Source of the DNA: Sporosarcina psychrophila
GTDB taxonomy: Bacteria > Bacillota > Bacilli > Bacillales_A > Planococcaceae
DNA: 64,000 nt
Direction: 5' to 3'
Assembly: GCF_001590685.1 (NCBI RefSeq)
Contig: NZ_CP014616.1
Location: 4,091,001 to 4,155,000 of the forward strand
The position numbers were made by a program, and so were the translations under genes. Shown one piece after another: positions 44,539 to 53,629 of the stretch; within the stretch, counting starts at the first letter, position 1, and each line of letters starts with the position of its first letter. The notes under the pieces were generated by a model, which worked only from the letters and a program-made list of their open reading frames with translations, had not been told where the DNA came from and searched no databases.

Positions 44539-44574
44539 CAGACAGCCACCCAACTAAAATTGGGTGGCTGTCTG
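44539..44574 (-). terminator. long perfect hairpin, terminator-like
   Basis: CAGACAGCCACCCAA (44539-44553) pairs exactly with TTGGGTGGCTGTCTG (44560-44574). The T-run is weak (TGTTTGTGG). It lies just after the stress-protein stop. Confidence 0.7.
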
Positions 44575-44587
44575 CATTTATATGACA

Positions 44588-45058
44588 TTAGACGATTGGG
44601 GGAAATCGATCATTCGGTCTTGAATAGTCACCATCAAGAAGGACCAGGATTTTTCCTTCATTGAAGTAATCGTTGTAGCGGTTCGCTTCTTCTTCAGGGA
44701 TACCCATGCCGATAAGTGCTCCGGCTAGTCCGCCAACTCCCGCTCCGGCAGCTGCGCCAGTAATGCCTGCTACAATTGGGCCAGCTGCGATGATTGGGCC
44801 AATTCCTGGTATTGCGAGTGCACCGATTCCCGCGAGCACGCCGCCAAGTCCTCCTAGAATTCCGCCAGTTGCTGCCCCTGTGGCTGCACCATCTGCTGCA
44901 TATGTTCCTGTTTCTTCTGCAATAACATCCGCATTTGCTGTATGTTTACTCATAACAGATATGTCATCTGACACATATCCTTGTCTTTTTAAATCTTCAA
45001 TTGCCGCGATTGCTTCAGTTTCTGTATCATAATAGCCAACTACATGTCGTGTTACCAT
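44588..45058 (-). CDS. general-stress-type protein with Gly/Ala-rich membrane-like core
   Basis: 156 residues. The N-terminal part (about 3-42, HVVGYYDTETEAIAAIEDLKRQGYVSDDISVMSK) is the YflT/GS17M-like domain of sigma-B stress proteins. A central Gly/Ala-rich stretch (about 58-118) could insert in the membrane, and a C-terminal IPEEEANRYNDYFNEGKILVLLDGD closes the fold. The GGAGG site is 9 bases before the ATG at 45058; an out-of-frame ATG overlapping it would stop after two codons. A sigma-B-like promoter lies 55 bases upstream. The biochemical function is unknown. Confidence 0.85.
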   Translation of the reverse strand: MVTRHVVGYYDTETEAIAAIEDLKRQGYVSDDISVMSKHTANADVIAEETGTYAADGAATGAATGGILGGLGGVLAGIGALAIPGIGPIIAAGPIVAGITGAAAGAGVGGLAGALIGMGIPEEEANRYNDYFNEGKILVLLDGDYSRPNDRFPPIV

Positions 45059-45113
45059 CTCATAACGCCTCCTAGTATTTTTCAATAAGCTATTTGGCTA
45101 GCTAGTATTGAAA

Positions 45114-45138
45114 ATACCCTTTCTAGTTCTTCTAAAAC
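45114..45138 (-). promoter_or_regulatory. sigma-B-type promoter
   Basis: On the minus strand GTTTTA (complement 45133-45138), 13 bases, GGGTAT (complement 45114-45119). Consensus is GTTTAA-N12-15-GGGTAT. It lies directly upstream of the general-stress-like gene. Confidence 0.7.
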
Positions 45139-45189
45139 CTTTCAATTGCTACATTCCTATTACAGTTTCGTAACGAAAGAATAGTAGAG

Positions 45190-45223
45190 CATCAAAAACC
45201 CCCGAAGATTCGGGGTTCTGATG
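45190..45223 (-). terminator. rho-independent terminator
   Basis: CATCAGAACCCCG and CGGGGGTTTTTGATG pair around a short loop (minus strand), directly after the stop of the membrane-fusion-type protein. Confidence 0.8.
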
Positions 45224-46522
45224 TCATCTTATAAGTATATATTTCACGTAATTTTTCCACCCGAATGCTCTCCATTGTTTTTTTGAAGGCAACTCTGTAG
45301 GCAATGACATGAATACCGTAGGTGAATATCCATACGTAGCAAGTTCAGGTTCATAAACAACTACATCTCCAAGATTGAGACCTTGCGACACGACCGCTCG
45401 AGTTTCCCATGTGAACGGTGTCGCAATGGCCACTTGTTTAGCACGACCTTCATTATCAATTATCCATGCATACGCCGTTTCTTTGTACAAGTCATGAAGC
45501 CACTTTTCTTTCACTGAAGTGACATCCAGCGCTTCATTGACAATAACGATTGCATTGACATTTGTTCCAAATGGCACCGATTGATCAGTAGCATCCGTCA
45601 AAATTCGTACTTCATAATAAGCAAGTGGATTCTTCACTTTGGTTTTGTCGAGTTCTTTGTAGGCTTGGAGCCATTCGTTGTCGATTGCAGGTGCCTCGGA
45701 AACAGAAAGAACCGTTCCTTCTACCGCATTTTCGATGCTATCCCCTTGGATTAAGACCTGATCACCATTTCGGATTTTTTGCCACTCGTCATTTTTTGCA
45801 TATGTGACAATCACTTTTTGTGAGCTGAAAATATCAACTGACAGCGTGGAACCGGTACGCGTTACTTTAGAAACTATACCGTCAACAGGGCTAATTAGAG
45901 CAGGTCTTCCTGGATTTTGTGATAATTGCGCCTCAACAACTGTTTGTTGGCGTTCAATTTCTGCAAGATCCTGTTCAGCCGCTGCGATTGCCTGTGCAAA
46001 TGATCCGTCCTGCTTCACATCTACCTGGACATCAACATTCAGTCCTACTTCCACTTTTTTGTCGGTTGTATTTTCCGACACGTTATCTTTGCGATTCACA
46101 TTCGAAGAACTATCCGATTGAGCTTCCTCCCGCTCAGACTCAAGACCTGATATCATGCTTCGAACAGATGATGTCTGTTGTTGAAGAGCCTCGCGTTCGG
46201 CTTCCCAAACAGCGCGCTGTCCTTCTGCACGTTCTGTTTGTAGAATAGCAATTTCTTCCCCCACTGTAACGGGATCGCCTTCTTTAACTAGCCACGAATC
46301 TACCGTATCGTCATTACCGACGTATACTGTATAGGTTTCTTCGGGAGCAACAAAGCCTTCTTTAGCGAGCTCCTCTCGGTGATCACTGCTTGTCATACGT
46401 TCATAGCGTTCGACATATACTGATTTGGTGATGACGCTTTTATCGGAAAATAGCAGATAAAAATTCACTGCTAGAAATGCACTGATTGCGACAGCGATAG
46501 CAATATTCGTCACTTTATTCAC
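45224..46522 (-). CDS. HlyD/RND-type membrane fusion protein (YknX-like)
   Basis: 432 residues. One N-terminal membrane anchor (about 6-25), a split biotinyl-lipoyl domain (VDSWLVKEGDPVTVGEEIAIL near 75 and PALISPVDGIVSKVTRTGSTLS near 205), and between them a charged coiled-coil hairpin. A beta-barrel and membrane-proximal domain follow. This is the adaptor layout of tripartite or ABC-linked exporters. The GTG at 46522 behind AAGGGGG is preferred; it overlaps the upstream gene by eight bases. The pair resembles yknW-yknX of Bacillus, but no YknY/YknZ ABC genes follow. Confidence 0.85.
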   Translation of the reverse strand: MNKVTNIAIAVAISAFLAVNFYLLFSDKSVITKSVYVERYERMTSSDHREELAKEGFVAPEETYTVYVGNDDTVDSWLVKEGDPVTVGEEIAILQTERAEGQRAVWEAEREALQQQTSSVRSMISGLESEREEAQSDSSSNVNRKDNVSENTTDKKVEVGLNVDVQVDVKQDGSFAQAIAAAEQDLAEIERQQTVVEAQLSQNPGRPALISPVDGIVSKVTRTGSTLSVDIFSSQKVIVTYAKNDEWQKIRNGDQVLIQGDSIENAVEGTVLSVSEAPAIDNEWLQAYKELDKTKVKNPLAYYEVRILTDATDQSVPFGTNVNAIVIVNEALDVTSVKEKWLHDLYKETAYAWIIDNEGRAKQVAIATPFTWETRAVVSQGLNLGDVVVYEPELATYGYSPTVFMSLPTELPSKKQWRAFGWKNYVKYILIR

Positions 46523-47210
46523 TACCAACACCCCCTTCTACAAAGGAATGGTACAAGCTTTCTAGTGGAATAAATCCAATAGCCGCAACTATAAGTGCCA
46601 TTGCTACGTGGATTCCTATAAGTATCCAGATAAACCCTTTGCGTTCGGTATGACCCGTATACGCACCGATAAACCGTGATTGAAGTGCAATGATAAGTGC
46701 AGTTGTCACTGTCAATTGATTGAGGAATAGAATGATATACCAGGAATCGAGAAATGTTATCGCAAGTGGACCAAATGATAGGAATGAAACACTTGTTGTT
46801 GCTCCCTTCATCGTAAAGACAAGAAGCAAAACTGCTTTCTCGAGTAATAGAATACCCGTCACAAGTAGTTGTAAAGGTAATAACTTTTTAAACGGAATTG
46901 CCGTCAATCGACTTAATATGTATGCAAAACCAAAGAAATGAAACGCCATATACATAAGGGCCCACATGAGTGCACCAAGTACTGATACATATCGTGCAAT
47001 TGTATAGTCTGTTGTGGTCATTGTGGAAAGGAGTGCTGTGATTGACTCTGTATTCATTCCCCATATATCACGAACGGCGAATAAAAGAACACCGAAAAAA
47101 GCTATGAATAACACACGTTTTTTGAAGCCGCGCATTGAAGAATTTTCAAGTTGGTTTGCCAACTGATGTGGATTCGTCAAGAAATGCCAAAACTTAAAGT
47201 CAAAAAACAT
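46515..47210 (-). CDS. Yip1-family membrane protein (YknW-like)
   Basis: 231 residues, five membrane helices, with the N-terminal cytoplasmic segment FWHFLTNPHQLANQL and RDIWGMN before the first loop, matching Yip1-domain proteins. In Bacillus the comparable YknW assists assembly of the YknXYZ exporter protecting against the SdpC toxin; here only the adaptor gene follows. AAGGGA precedes the ATG. Its 3' end overlaps the adaptor start, so the two are co-translated. Function of the two-gene form is unknown. Confidence 0.75.
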   Translation of the reverse strand: MFFDFKFWHFLTNPHQLANQLENSSMRGFKKRVLFIAFFGVLLFAVRDIWGMNTESITALLSTMTTTDYTIARYVSVLGALMWALMYMAFHFFGFAYILSRLTAIPFKKLLPLQLLVTGILLLEKAVLLLVFTMKGATTSVSFLSFGPLAITFLDSWYIILFLNQLTVTTALIIALQSRFIGAYTGHTERKGFIWILIGIHVAMALIVAAIGFIPLESLYHSFVEGGVGSE

Positions 47211-47349
47211 TACGGTAATCCCTTTCTGCTCACTATTGCTGAATTTGATGAAGTCACCTTAACAAAGAAGATTAAACTACAATTCCTCCCCGTCGACCTA
47301 AGCCCACGGCGGATAGTACAAATTTTGAAACGAGATAATCTCTCAAAAG

Positions 47350-47450
47350 CTTAGGGTCGACAGGCATAAGATGAAGATGCATCGTGACGGATTTTGCCAC
47401 AGAGTAGCTTTGACTTATGACCCGAACTCCTAAGCACGGATACTGGACGT
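47350..47450. repeat. dispersed repeat, diverged GACAGGCATAAG unit
   Basis: GTCGACAGGCATAAGATG and later CTTATGACCCGAACTCC mirror the second unit type of the CTAGAC family (compare 22.4 and 47.7 kb). Confidence 0.55.
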
Positions 47451-47647
47451 GCTCAAGCGCAATCCAAAATCCAAGCGAATTTACGCCGAGACGTAATTGA
47501 TCTACTATGATTACTTTAGCAAAAATTGAGAGATTTGCAATGTTTGGATGCTAGTAAGCAATGTTTTTTTACTATTATCCTTCTTTAATGGGTTGCAGAA
47601 ACATATAAAACATGTTTAAGAAGCGCACTTTTTGTCCATTCTTCTAA

Positions 47648-47888
47648 GAAAAGCAGAAGCGCCTGGTAGACGTGACGGGCATAAGTCGATCCAGCGACGT
47701 AGCGCTCTTTGCTACATAGCTGGATTGCTTATGACCCGAGCGGCTGGCGCCTGGAGTCTAGACAATAAGAAAAGTGGGAGGCGCCTGGTAGACCCAACAA
47801 GCGCTGGAGGGTCTGAAGATAAAGGCGTAATTTGCCTTTAACTTCAGGACTGAAGCGACTCGAGGGGCTAGGAGCTGGAGCTAGACAC
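47648..47888. repeat. dispersed CTAGAC-type repeat, two tandem units
   Basis: First unit: AAGCAGAAGCGCCTGGTAG, GACGGGCATAAGTCG, CTTATGACCCGAGCGG, GGCGCCTGGAGTCTAGAC. Second unit: AAGTGGGAGGCGCCTGG, AACAAGCGCTGGAGG, GACTCGAGGGGCTAGGAGC, TAGAC. Both could fold because GGCATAAG/CTTATG and GAAGATAAAGGC/GCCTTTAACTTC are complementary. Confidence 0.75.
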
Positions 47889-47990
47889 TATTCTAAGTCA
47901 AAAAATTATACTTTCTACTAAAACTGAATGATTTATTGGGGAATAAATACCGGCTTATTTCCCGGGAAATCGACAAAGGGGCGGATAGCT

Positions 47991-48092
47991 ATGAATAAAG
48001 AGGGAATTTCTGCATTCACATGGCAAGACATTCTTTTTGGTTTGACAGGTTCCACCATTTTCATTGTGGCTCTTTACTGCATTACAGGTTGA
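47991..48092 (+). CDS. 33-residue predicted membrane peptide
   Basis: ATG at 47991 opens MNKEGISAFTWQDILFGLTG followed by a hydrophobic segment ending in Cys-Ile-Thr-Gly and TGA. AAAGGGGCGGATAGCT gives a plausible ribosome site. One helix would span the membrane. It stands alone between repeat DNA and the terminator at 48116-48155. I know no family for it; it could be a chance frame, though start signal, hydrophobic helix and terminator fit a real small gene. Confidence 0.5.
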   Translation: MNKEGISAFTWQDILFGLTGSTIFIVALYCITG

Positions 48093-48115
48093 ACTATATA
48101 AGGTGCCAGGGCAAT

Positions 48116-48155
48116 AAAAAAACACCTACCGTTAACCGCTAACGACAGGTGTTTG
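48116..48155 (-). terminator. two-way rho-independent terminator
   Basis: AACACCT..CGTTA and TAACG..AGGTGTT pair around CCGC. Minus-strand read-out has seven T; the plus side reads GTTTGTT. It lies between the 33-residue frame and the IDEAL-domain gene. Confidence 0.85.
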
Positions 48156-48169
48156 TTAAGTTTCACTTT

Positions 48170-48625
48170 TCAATTTTGCTGCAGTCCTTCCGTCAGTTCA
48201 TTGAACATTTGTATGTTGTCTGTTTCGAGTGCATAATCAATCATGCGCAACCTGTTATCGGCTTCCAGTTGTTCAATGATACCCACCGCTTCTAATGTTA
48301 CGACTTCTAGCGTCTCTACTTCCATTTCCAGCCCCATCGTTCCTTCAAGAATAGTGGTCAAATGGATATGAAGATCTGAAATAAGGAGCAATTGGTAGAG
48401 CGGTAATCGAATAAATCGGTTCCCCCGTTGGAAAACGAATACTTCGCCGAGGTTTTCGACTTGCAAACTCTTGGTATTAATGACAATTTCTTTTCCCTCT
48501 GACGGGATGAATTGAAATACGTCCCCCCCTTTAAGAATGGAAAAGTATTGATAAGCAAACACTAGTCTGAGTTGAAAATCTTCTTGACTCGTGTAAAATG
48601 GTGTCATTCGTTGAACTGATAGCAT
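48170..48625 (-). CDS. IDEAL-domain protein
   Basis: 151 residues. The C-terminal 35 residues (EADNRLRMIDYALETDNIQMF, then NELTE) form an IDEAL domain, a short helical module of Bacillales regulatory proteins. The N-terminal part is a beta-rich domain without a name I can assign; VFVFQRGNRFIRLPL is its most distinctive stretch. GGAGGGGAGAAAG precedes the ATG at 48625, so the longer frame to 48640 is not used. Function unknown; IDEAL modules are thought to mediate protein contacts. Confidence 0.75.
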   Translation of the reverse strand: MLSVQRMTPFYTSQEDFQLRLVFAYQYFSILKGGDVFQFIPSEGKEIVINTKSLQVENLGEVFVFQRGNRFIRLPLYQLLLISDLHIHLTTILEGTMGLEMEVETLEVVTLEAVGIIEQLEADNRLRMIDYALETDNIQMFNELTEGLQQN

Positions 48626-48721
48626 CTTTCTCCCCTCCAATATAGAATATTCTGATTGTTATTAGTTTATCACAACTGTGGCTAGTTTGTGAACAGTTTA
48701 TTATTATAGTATGCTATTCAT

Positions 48722-49087
48722 CTATATATGTTGCCGCAACACATAATTATCGTTTGGCCTTTCCATTACAAATGACATCTTTCTTGGCTCGAATTGAAAT
48801 TTCAATGATGATAACCATTCATATACGCCACAGTTTACATCTCCGGGAGAATCCCTCTTTCTCACGAACACAATATTGTTACGCCTAAAGTCGAGCAGCA
48901 CAAACTGAAATTCCATCGTTCCAAATGCCACCGAGCGAAAATATAATTTACGTTCCACAGATTCGTAGATGATATGATTAATGATGGGCGAAATCGTGCA
49001 TGATAATGGAGTAATACTTTCTTGAAACTCTTTATTATGATGAAACTGAGACTCCAAATCAGGTACGTATAGAACAATCTTCTCCAA
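48722..49087 (-). CDS. conserved-looking hypothetical protein
   Basis: 121 residues, soluble, no signal peptide, mixed alpha/beta with Phe/Tyr-rich strands (LYFRSVAFGTMEFQFVLLDF). No family recognised. The start is TTG (49085-49087) behind AGGAGTGAGGAA. It is transcribed divergently from ywqB with about 150 bases between them, and in the same direction as the IDEAL-domain gene about 100 bases downstream. Confidence 0.65.
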   Translation of the reverse strand: MEKIVLYVPDLESQFHHNKEFQESITPLSCTISPIINHIIYESVERKLYFRSVAFGTMEFQFVLLDFRRNNIVFVRKRDSPGDVNCGVYEWLSSLKFQFEPRKMSFVMERPNDNYVLRQHI

Positions 49088-49236
49088 TTCCTCACTCCTT
49101 CTTCGGCTTTTTAACGAATATGCTCTTTACTTTTATAGATAAACAAACAAAAGAACAAGATATGGAATAACTTCATTTCCGCTCACTGGAGAAAAGCGGT
49201 ATAATAGAAGGAATGCTTTTCTTAGGGAGTGGTCCG

Positions 49237-50817
49237 ATGAATATGACTGTCGAACGTGTATCCTACTTGCACGAAAATGAAATAAATGAATTTATGAATA
49301 CAATTAAACATGCCCTACGGCCAGATATAGAACGCAATGCACTCGAAATCAGACGTGCTGTGGCTCTTGTCAGAAATGGTGCCACCAATTCCTATAGGTA
49401 TGCGCCATCTGAAGGCGCAGTAATAGCTACTCTCCTTGGCGTAGACTCAGAAAACGTGCGCCTTTCTTTCAACAAAGTAGATGCGAATTGTACATGCGGA
49501 TACGCTGGCTGGTGTTCGCACCGAATTGCAGTCGTATTTCATCTTTATTCACAACACAATTCTTTGAGCGAATGGCTACACGAATGGCGCAGAACTGAAT
49601 CACAACAGATGGCACTGTCCATTTCAGAACGTACCCCAGATGCATGGATCGACGTCCTGACACGCTTAACTCAGCCGCTTCGTGCAATTGAAGTTGCGGA
49701 AAATCCGGGTGTATTCATCCACGAATCTTCTATAATTGATCAAAAAGCTACTCCGCTTATTCCGTTTGAATATGAATGGAAACCTCTTTTTGAACTTTAT
49801 TATCGATTACATGTACTGGATGCTGGATGGACATATGTAAAAGGCCATCTCGGCGGTGAACCAACTTCCTTTTTCTACGGGAAGTGGTATGTGCAAAACT
49901 GGTTGACGGAACAGCTCGGAAAGCTGAATGATAGCGTCAATGCAATCGGTGCAAAACCGAAACTGTTTGAAGCAGATGCTTTTCATGAACGGATGAAAAG
50001 TCTCGTTCGAACATTCGCCCTAGGAAATTCCGGGCTCTTCCATGAGCGATTCCAAGTCTATCGTCTTTTTTGGCAGCAACTATTTCCTTTTCGAGCTGCC
50101 CGAGACACTGAACTAACGATTCTCACGAATGAAGAATCAGAGGAAGCTCGAATTTTCATCGCCTTTTTCCACTTGATTCAAGGAGAACATGATGAGTTAG
50201 CGAAACTCGTTACACATGTAACAGCTACTAATGTTGCTACATGGCTACCGCTTGCAAAACTAGCGGAAAATAATGATGAAACCAAGGCCCTATCTATAAT
50301 TATGCACGCTTTGTTGCCCTTCATCGGCGATTACGTAAGTGATTCTGTTTCACTTTCATCTCGTCCTGCTTTCGTGCGGGACATCGATGGTTTATTCGAA
50401 GCGGCAGATTTCTCGGAAGAATTACGTGAAAGCATGTTTGCTCAATATGGTGAACCCGGCATCGATGTTTACGCTGACTTTTTGGTTGAACGTGAACGAT
50501 TCGGCGAATGGGCGGCTCTCATGCATAGATACGGCGTTTCATATGACGGCGCAGAAGCGGGTGGCTTAAAGGTCGCACTGGCTTCGGATCCATCAGCCGT
50601 CTTGCCCCTACTCCATACATTTGCTATGGGTTTCATCAAAGAAAAAAACCGTCACAGTTATCGACGCGCCGTCAAATTGTTTAAACAAATGAAAACTGGT
50701 TCGAAGAAAAGCGGAAAAGCTGACTTTTGGAATCAATATATCGATACAGTGCGTGAAAAAAACCGCAGACTACGCGCATTGATGGAAGAAATGGAGAAAG
50801 GGAATTTGAACTTATGA
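49237..50817 (+). CDS. ywqB: SWIM zinc-finger protein (YwqB-like)
   Basis: 526 residues. The SWIM motif is CTCGYAGWCSH (about residues 86-96), a Cys-x-Cys...Cys-x-His zinc site thought to bind DNA or protein. The rest is helical. It overlaps the SNF2 helicase gene by four bases (ATGA), and such SWIM-SNF2 pairs (ywqB-ywqA) are constant partners in Firmicutes, so a joint role in chromatin or RNA polymerase remodelling is likely. AGGGAGTGGTCCG precedes the ATG at 49237; the earlier ATG at 49213 is too close to its AAGGA. A TATAAT lies at 49200-49205. Confidence 0.88.
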   Translation: MNMTVERVSYLHENEINEFMNTIKHALRPDIERNALEIRRAVALVRNGATNSYRYAPSEGAVIATLLGVDSENVRLSFNKVDANCTCGYAGWCSHRIAVVFHLYSQHNSLSEWLHEWRRTESQQMALSISERTPDAWIDVLTRLTQPLRAIEVAENPGVFIHESSIIDQKATPLIPFEYEWKPLFELYYRLHVLDAGWTYVKGHLGGEPTSFFYGKWYVQNWLTEQLGKLNDSVNAIGAKPKLFEADAFHERMKSLVRTFALGNSGLFHERFQVYRLFWQQLFPFRAARDTELTILTNEESEEARIFIAFFHLIQGEHDELAKLVTHVTATNVATWLPLAKLAENNDETKALSIIMHALLPFIGDYVSDSVSLSSRPAFVRDIDGLFEAADFSEELRESMFAQYGEPGIDVYADFLVERERFGEWAALMHRYGVSYDGAEAGGLKVALASDPSAVLPLLHTFAMGFIKEKNRHSYRRAVKLFKQMKTGSKKSGKADFWNQYIDTVREKNRRLRALMEEMEKGNLNL

Positions 50818-53555
50818 CAGGAACATTCACATTGAACCGCCTTTTTCGTCTGAGCATCCGTTTGATGGAAGACGAACTATATTCCATTGCCGCTGAAGAT
50901 GGCAGAGGGTTGCCAGTCGCCCCAGATGATCTTGTTTCCTTCCTATTCTTCAACAATGAGCGTGCACTTTACGGGCTTCTTGCAAATATGGATGATGAAG
51001 TTGCTTATTTACAAGCAGACCAACTGCTTCAAGTTTTTTCTGTTATGCACCCCTATGTTACATTCGTTGGACTGACGGATGCAGACGATACTCAGCTTTC
51101 TTCAATTCGTGAGGCAACTAGCGCCTGGACCGACCCTAATCTATGGAATTATGCAGAAGTAGACGGTAACACTATTCGTTTTGACGGTAGCAAAGCGGGC
51201 ATATCAGAAGGGGCTGCGGCCGTTATCAGCCAAGCAGTCAGCAGCAAACTTGCTGCATCTGCTATCAATCCCGATCTACTAGCTTCCCTGCTACCCCATT
51301 TACGGATGTACGGCTGGCCGGGCGAATCCGTTTCCACAATTCCAATCAGTGTTGCCTTCCGCTTAACTGAACCAGAAGCCGAGACAGATACGGAATGGCT
51401 TCTTGAAACAGTTATTATCGGCGAACGCGGTGCGCACTGGACACCTGCCGCCCGGAAAGTGAATGCACCTGCGGCTGATGCGCTTCCTGCTAAATGGAAA
51501 CCATTCGCAGATGAAGTTGTGAAAAAGCAATCCGAAATGACATCATTCCTTGGCTCTGTAGAGCTTGCTTCAAGCGGAAGCTTTTTGTCCACACCGATGT
51601 CTGATCCGGAAGTACGGACATTCATTAAAGAAGACCTTCCGCTACTTCAATCGTTCGGCTATCCTGTCATCCTGCCTGCATGGTTGAAATCGGTGACAGA
51701 ATCAAAATTGCGTATTCGAACGAACGCGGGCATACAATCGTATAAATCGGCTACAGGCTTGGACGAAGTGCTATCTTTCGATTGGAATTTCTCTCTTGCT
51801 GGTAATCCAATTGATCAGGATTCATTCCGTAAGCTTGTCGATGAAAACCGTGAATACATCCGCTCTGGTGATGAATGGTTCCATATCGATCCCCTTTGGC
51901 TCAGAAAAATTCGTGATTTAATGGATCGTGCGGATGCTGGGGAGTGGACTGTTAAAGACCTGCTGTTCCAAGACGTACCGGAAGAGATTGTTCCTCTTGA
52001 AGAGGACGAAGATATCGATGACCCACTTTTTGCTTTCACTATGCACCAATCGCTTCGAGGCTATATGGAAATGCTAGCCGATAAAAAGGGGCTTCCAGCA
52101 GCCGGTATTTCAAAGGATTTACTTGCTGAACTTCGACCATACCAAGAAGACGGCTATAACTGGCTTACCTTTATGCGTGATAATAGTTTTGGTGCATGTC
52201 TTGCCGACGATATGGGACTGGGTAAGACAGTTCAGCTTATCACCTATTTACTGAATATCCATGCAAGACCTGATACAGATTCACCGTCACTCATCGTTTG
52301 TCCGACGAGTGTTCTCGGCAACTGGCAGAAAGAGATTGAACGGTTTGCACCAACGCTTTCTGTCCATACACACTATGGCCCATTACGTGCAAAAGACGAA
52401 AGCTTTAAAGAACTAATGGCTCAACTGAAGCCCGACGTCGTTCTTACAACATACGGTACTGCTTCACAGGATGGCGAGATGCTAGCAGAAACGGAATTTG
52501 CCAGCATTACACTGGATGAAGCACAAAACATAAAGAACATGCAGACAAAACAGTCCCGTGTCATCCGAAAACTTCGCGGCAAGCATCATATCGCACTAAC
52601 CGGTACACCGATTGAGAACCGTTTATCAGAGCTATGGGCGATTTTCGACTTTATTCACAAAGGATACTTCGGCAGTTTCCGCAAGTTCACGGATAACTTC
52701 ATCATCCCGATTGAACGTGATGATTCTGAAGCGGATAAGCGGAAGCTACGAGCAAAAATCCGTCCGTTCCTTCTACGCAGAACGAAGAGTGATCCCGATT
52801 TACAGCTGAATCTTCCACAAAAACTTGAGCAAAATGAATATTGTCCTTTAACGACTGAACAGGCTGCCTTATATGAAAGTTTCCTTGAAGAAACGAAATT
52901 CAAGTTGCAGACACTTACCGGTTTTGAAAAGAAAGGCCTTATTTTAAAAATGCTTAGCCGATTAAAACAGCTCTGTAACCATCCGGCCTTATTCTTGAAA
53001 GAACCGCACGCTCCAGCAACACAATTACTTTCTAGATCCAATAAGCTAGACTTAATTGTGTCAATGGCAGCTGAAATCGCTGCTAATAAGGAACAATGCC
53101 TTATCTTCACGCAATACATTGGCATGGGGCAACTTATTCGTCAATGCTTGTCTGAACTTCATGGAATCGATGTACCATTCTTGACAGGCAGTATGCCGAA
53201 AGGTCAGCGTGACCGTCTTGTCGAGGCTTTCCAAGAAGGCGAATTCCCTATTTTCATCTTATCGTTAAAAGCTGGTGGAACTGGACTGAACTTGACTGGT
53301 GCAAACCACGTATTGCATGCAGATAGATGGTGGAATCCAGCCGTCGAAAATCAAGCTACCGACCGTGCTTATCGCATAGGCCAGACAAAATTTGTCCATG
53401 TCCATAAGTTTGTGACGATTGGAACTATTGAAGAAAAAATCGACAAGATGCTTGTCGAGAAAGCTGCATTGTCCGCGGATCTCATCCAATCAAGTCAATG
53501 GCTGTCTGATTTGTCCGAAACGGAACTGGACGATCTATTATCGTTTGACAACTAA
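50814..53555 (+). CDS. ywqA: SNF2-family helicase-like ATPase (YwqA-like)
   Basis: 913 residues. The N-terminal 420 residues are a family-specific helical region. The Swi2/Snf2 motor begins at LRPYQEDGYNWL (near 440), with Walker A ADDMGLGKT (near 464), LTTYGTASQD, DEAQ box LDEAQNIKN (near 566) and ALTGTPIENRLSELW. The second RecA lobe has LIFTQYIGMG, LSLKAGGTGLNLTGA and the ATDRAYRIGQ arginine motif (near 850). Proteins of this type move along DNA or recycle RNA polymerase (RapA-like) rather than unwind. Translationally coupled to the SWIM protein gene. Confidence 0.93.
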   Translation: MTGTFTLNRLFRLSIRLMEDELYSIAAEDGRGLPVAPDDLVSFLFFNNERALYGLLANMDDEVAYLQADQLLQVFSVMHPYVTFVGLTDADDTQLSSIREATSAWTDPNLWNYAEVDGNTIRFDGSKAGISEGAAAVISQAVSSKLAASAINPDLLASLLPHLRMYGWPGESVSTIPISVAFRLTEPEAETDTEWLLETVIIGERGAHWTPAARKVNAPAADALPAKWKPFADEVVKKQSEMTSFLGSVELASSGSFLSTPMSDPEVRTFIKEDLPLLQSFGYPVILPAWLKSVTESKLRIRTNAGIQSYKSATGLDEVLSFDWNFSLAGNPIDQDSFRKLVDENREYIRSGDEWFHIDPLWLRKIRDLMDRADAGEWTVKDLLFQDVPEEIVPLEEDEDIDDPLFAFTMHQSLRGYMEMLADKKGLPAAGISKDLLAELRPYQEDGYNWLTFMRDNSFGACLADDMGLGKTVQLITYLLNIHARPDTDSPSLIVCPTSVLGNWQKEIERFAPTLSVHTHYGPLRAKDESFKELMAQLKPDVVLTTYGTASQDGEMLAETEFASITLDEAQNIKNMQTKQSRVIRKLRGKHHIALTGTPIENRLSELWAIFDFIHKGYFGSFRKFTDNFIIPIERDDSEADKRKLRAKIRPFLLRRTKSDPDLQLNLPQKLEQNEYCPLTTEQAALYESFLEETKFKLQTLTGFEKKGLILKMLSRLKQLCNHPALFLKEPHAPATQLLSRSNKLDLIVSMAAEIAANKEQCLIFTQYIGMGQLIRQCLSELHGIDVPFLTGSMPKGQRDRLVEAFQEGEFPIFILSLKAGGTGLNLTGANHVLHADRWWNPAVENQATDRAYRIGQTKFVHVHKFVTIGTIEEKIDKMLVEKAALSADLIQSSQWLSDLSETELDDLLSFDN

Positions 53556-53570
53556 AATTATGCTATGTAA

Positions 53571-53607
53571 GAAGACTCCTGAGCCACCAGTGGCACTGGG
53601 GTCTTTT
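53571..53607 (+). terminator. rho-independent terminator
   Basis: AAGACTCC and GGGGTCTT (one G-T pair) enclose CCAGTG/CACTGG and end in TTTTTAC. Lies 16 bases after the ywqA stop. Confidence 0.8.
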
Positions 53608-53629
53608 TACTTACCGTTGTCGAATCCTC

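Noticed and set aside
47151..47354. 67-codon plus-strand frame at the start of the Yip1 gene
   Set aside because: It overlaps the ribosome site and start of the Yip1-type gene antisense, with no start signal or motif.
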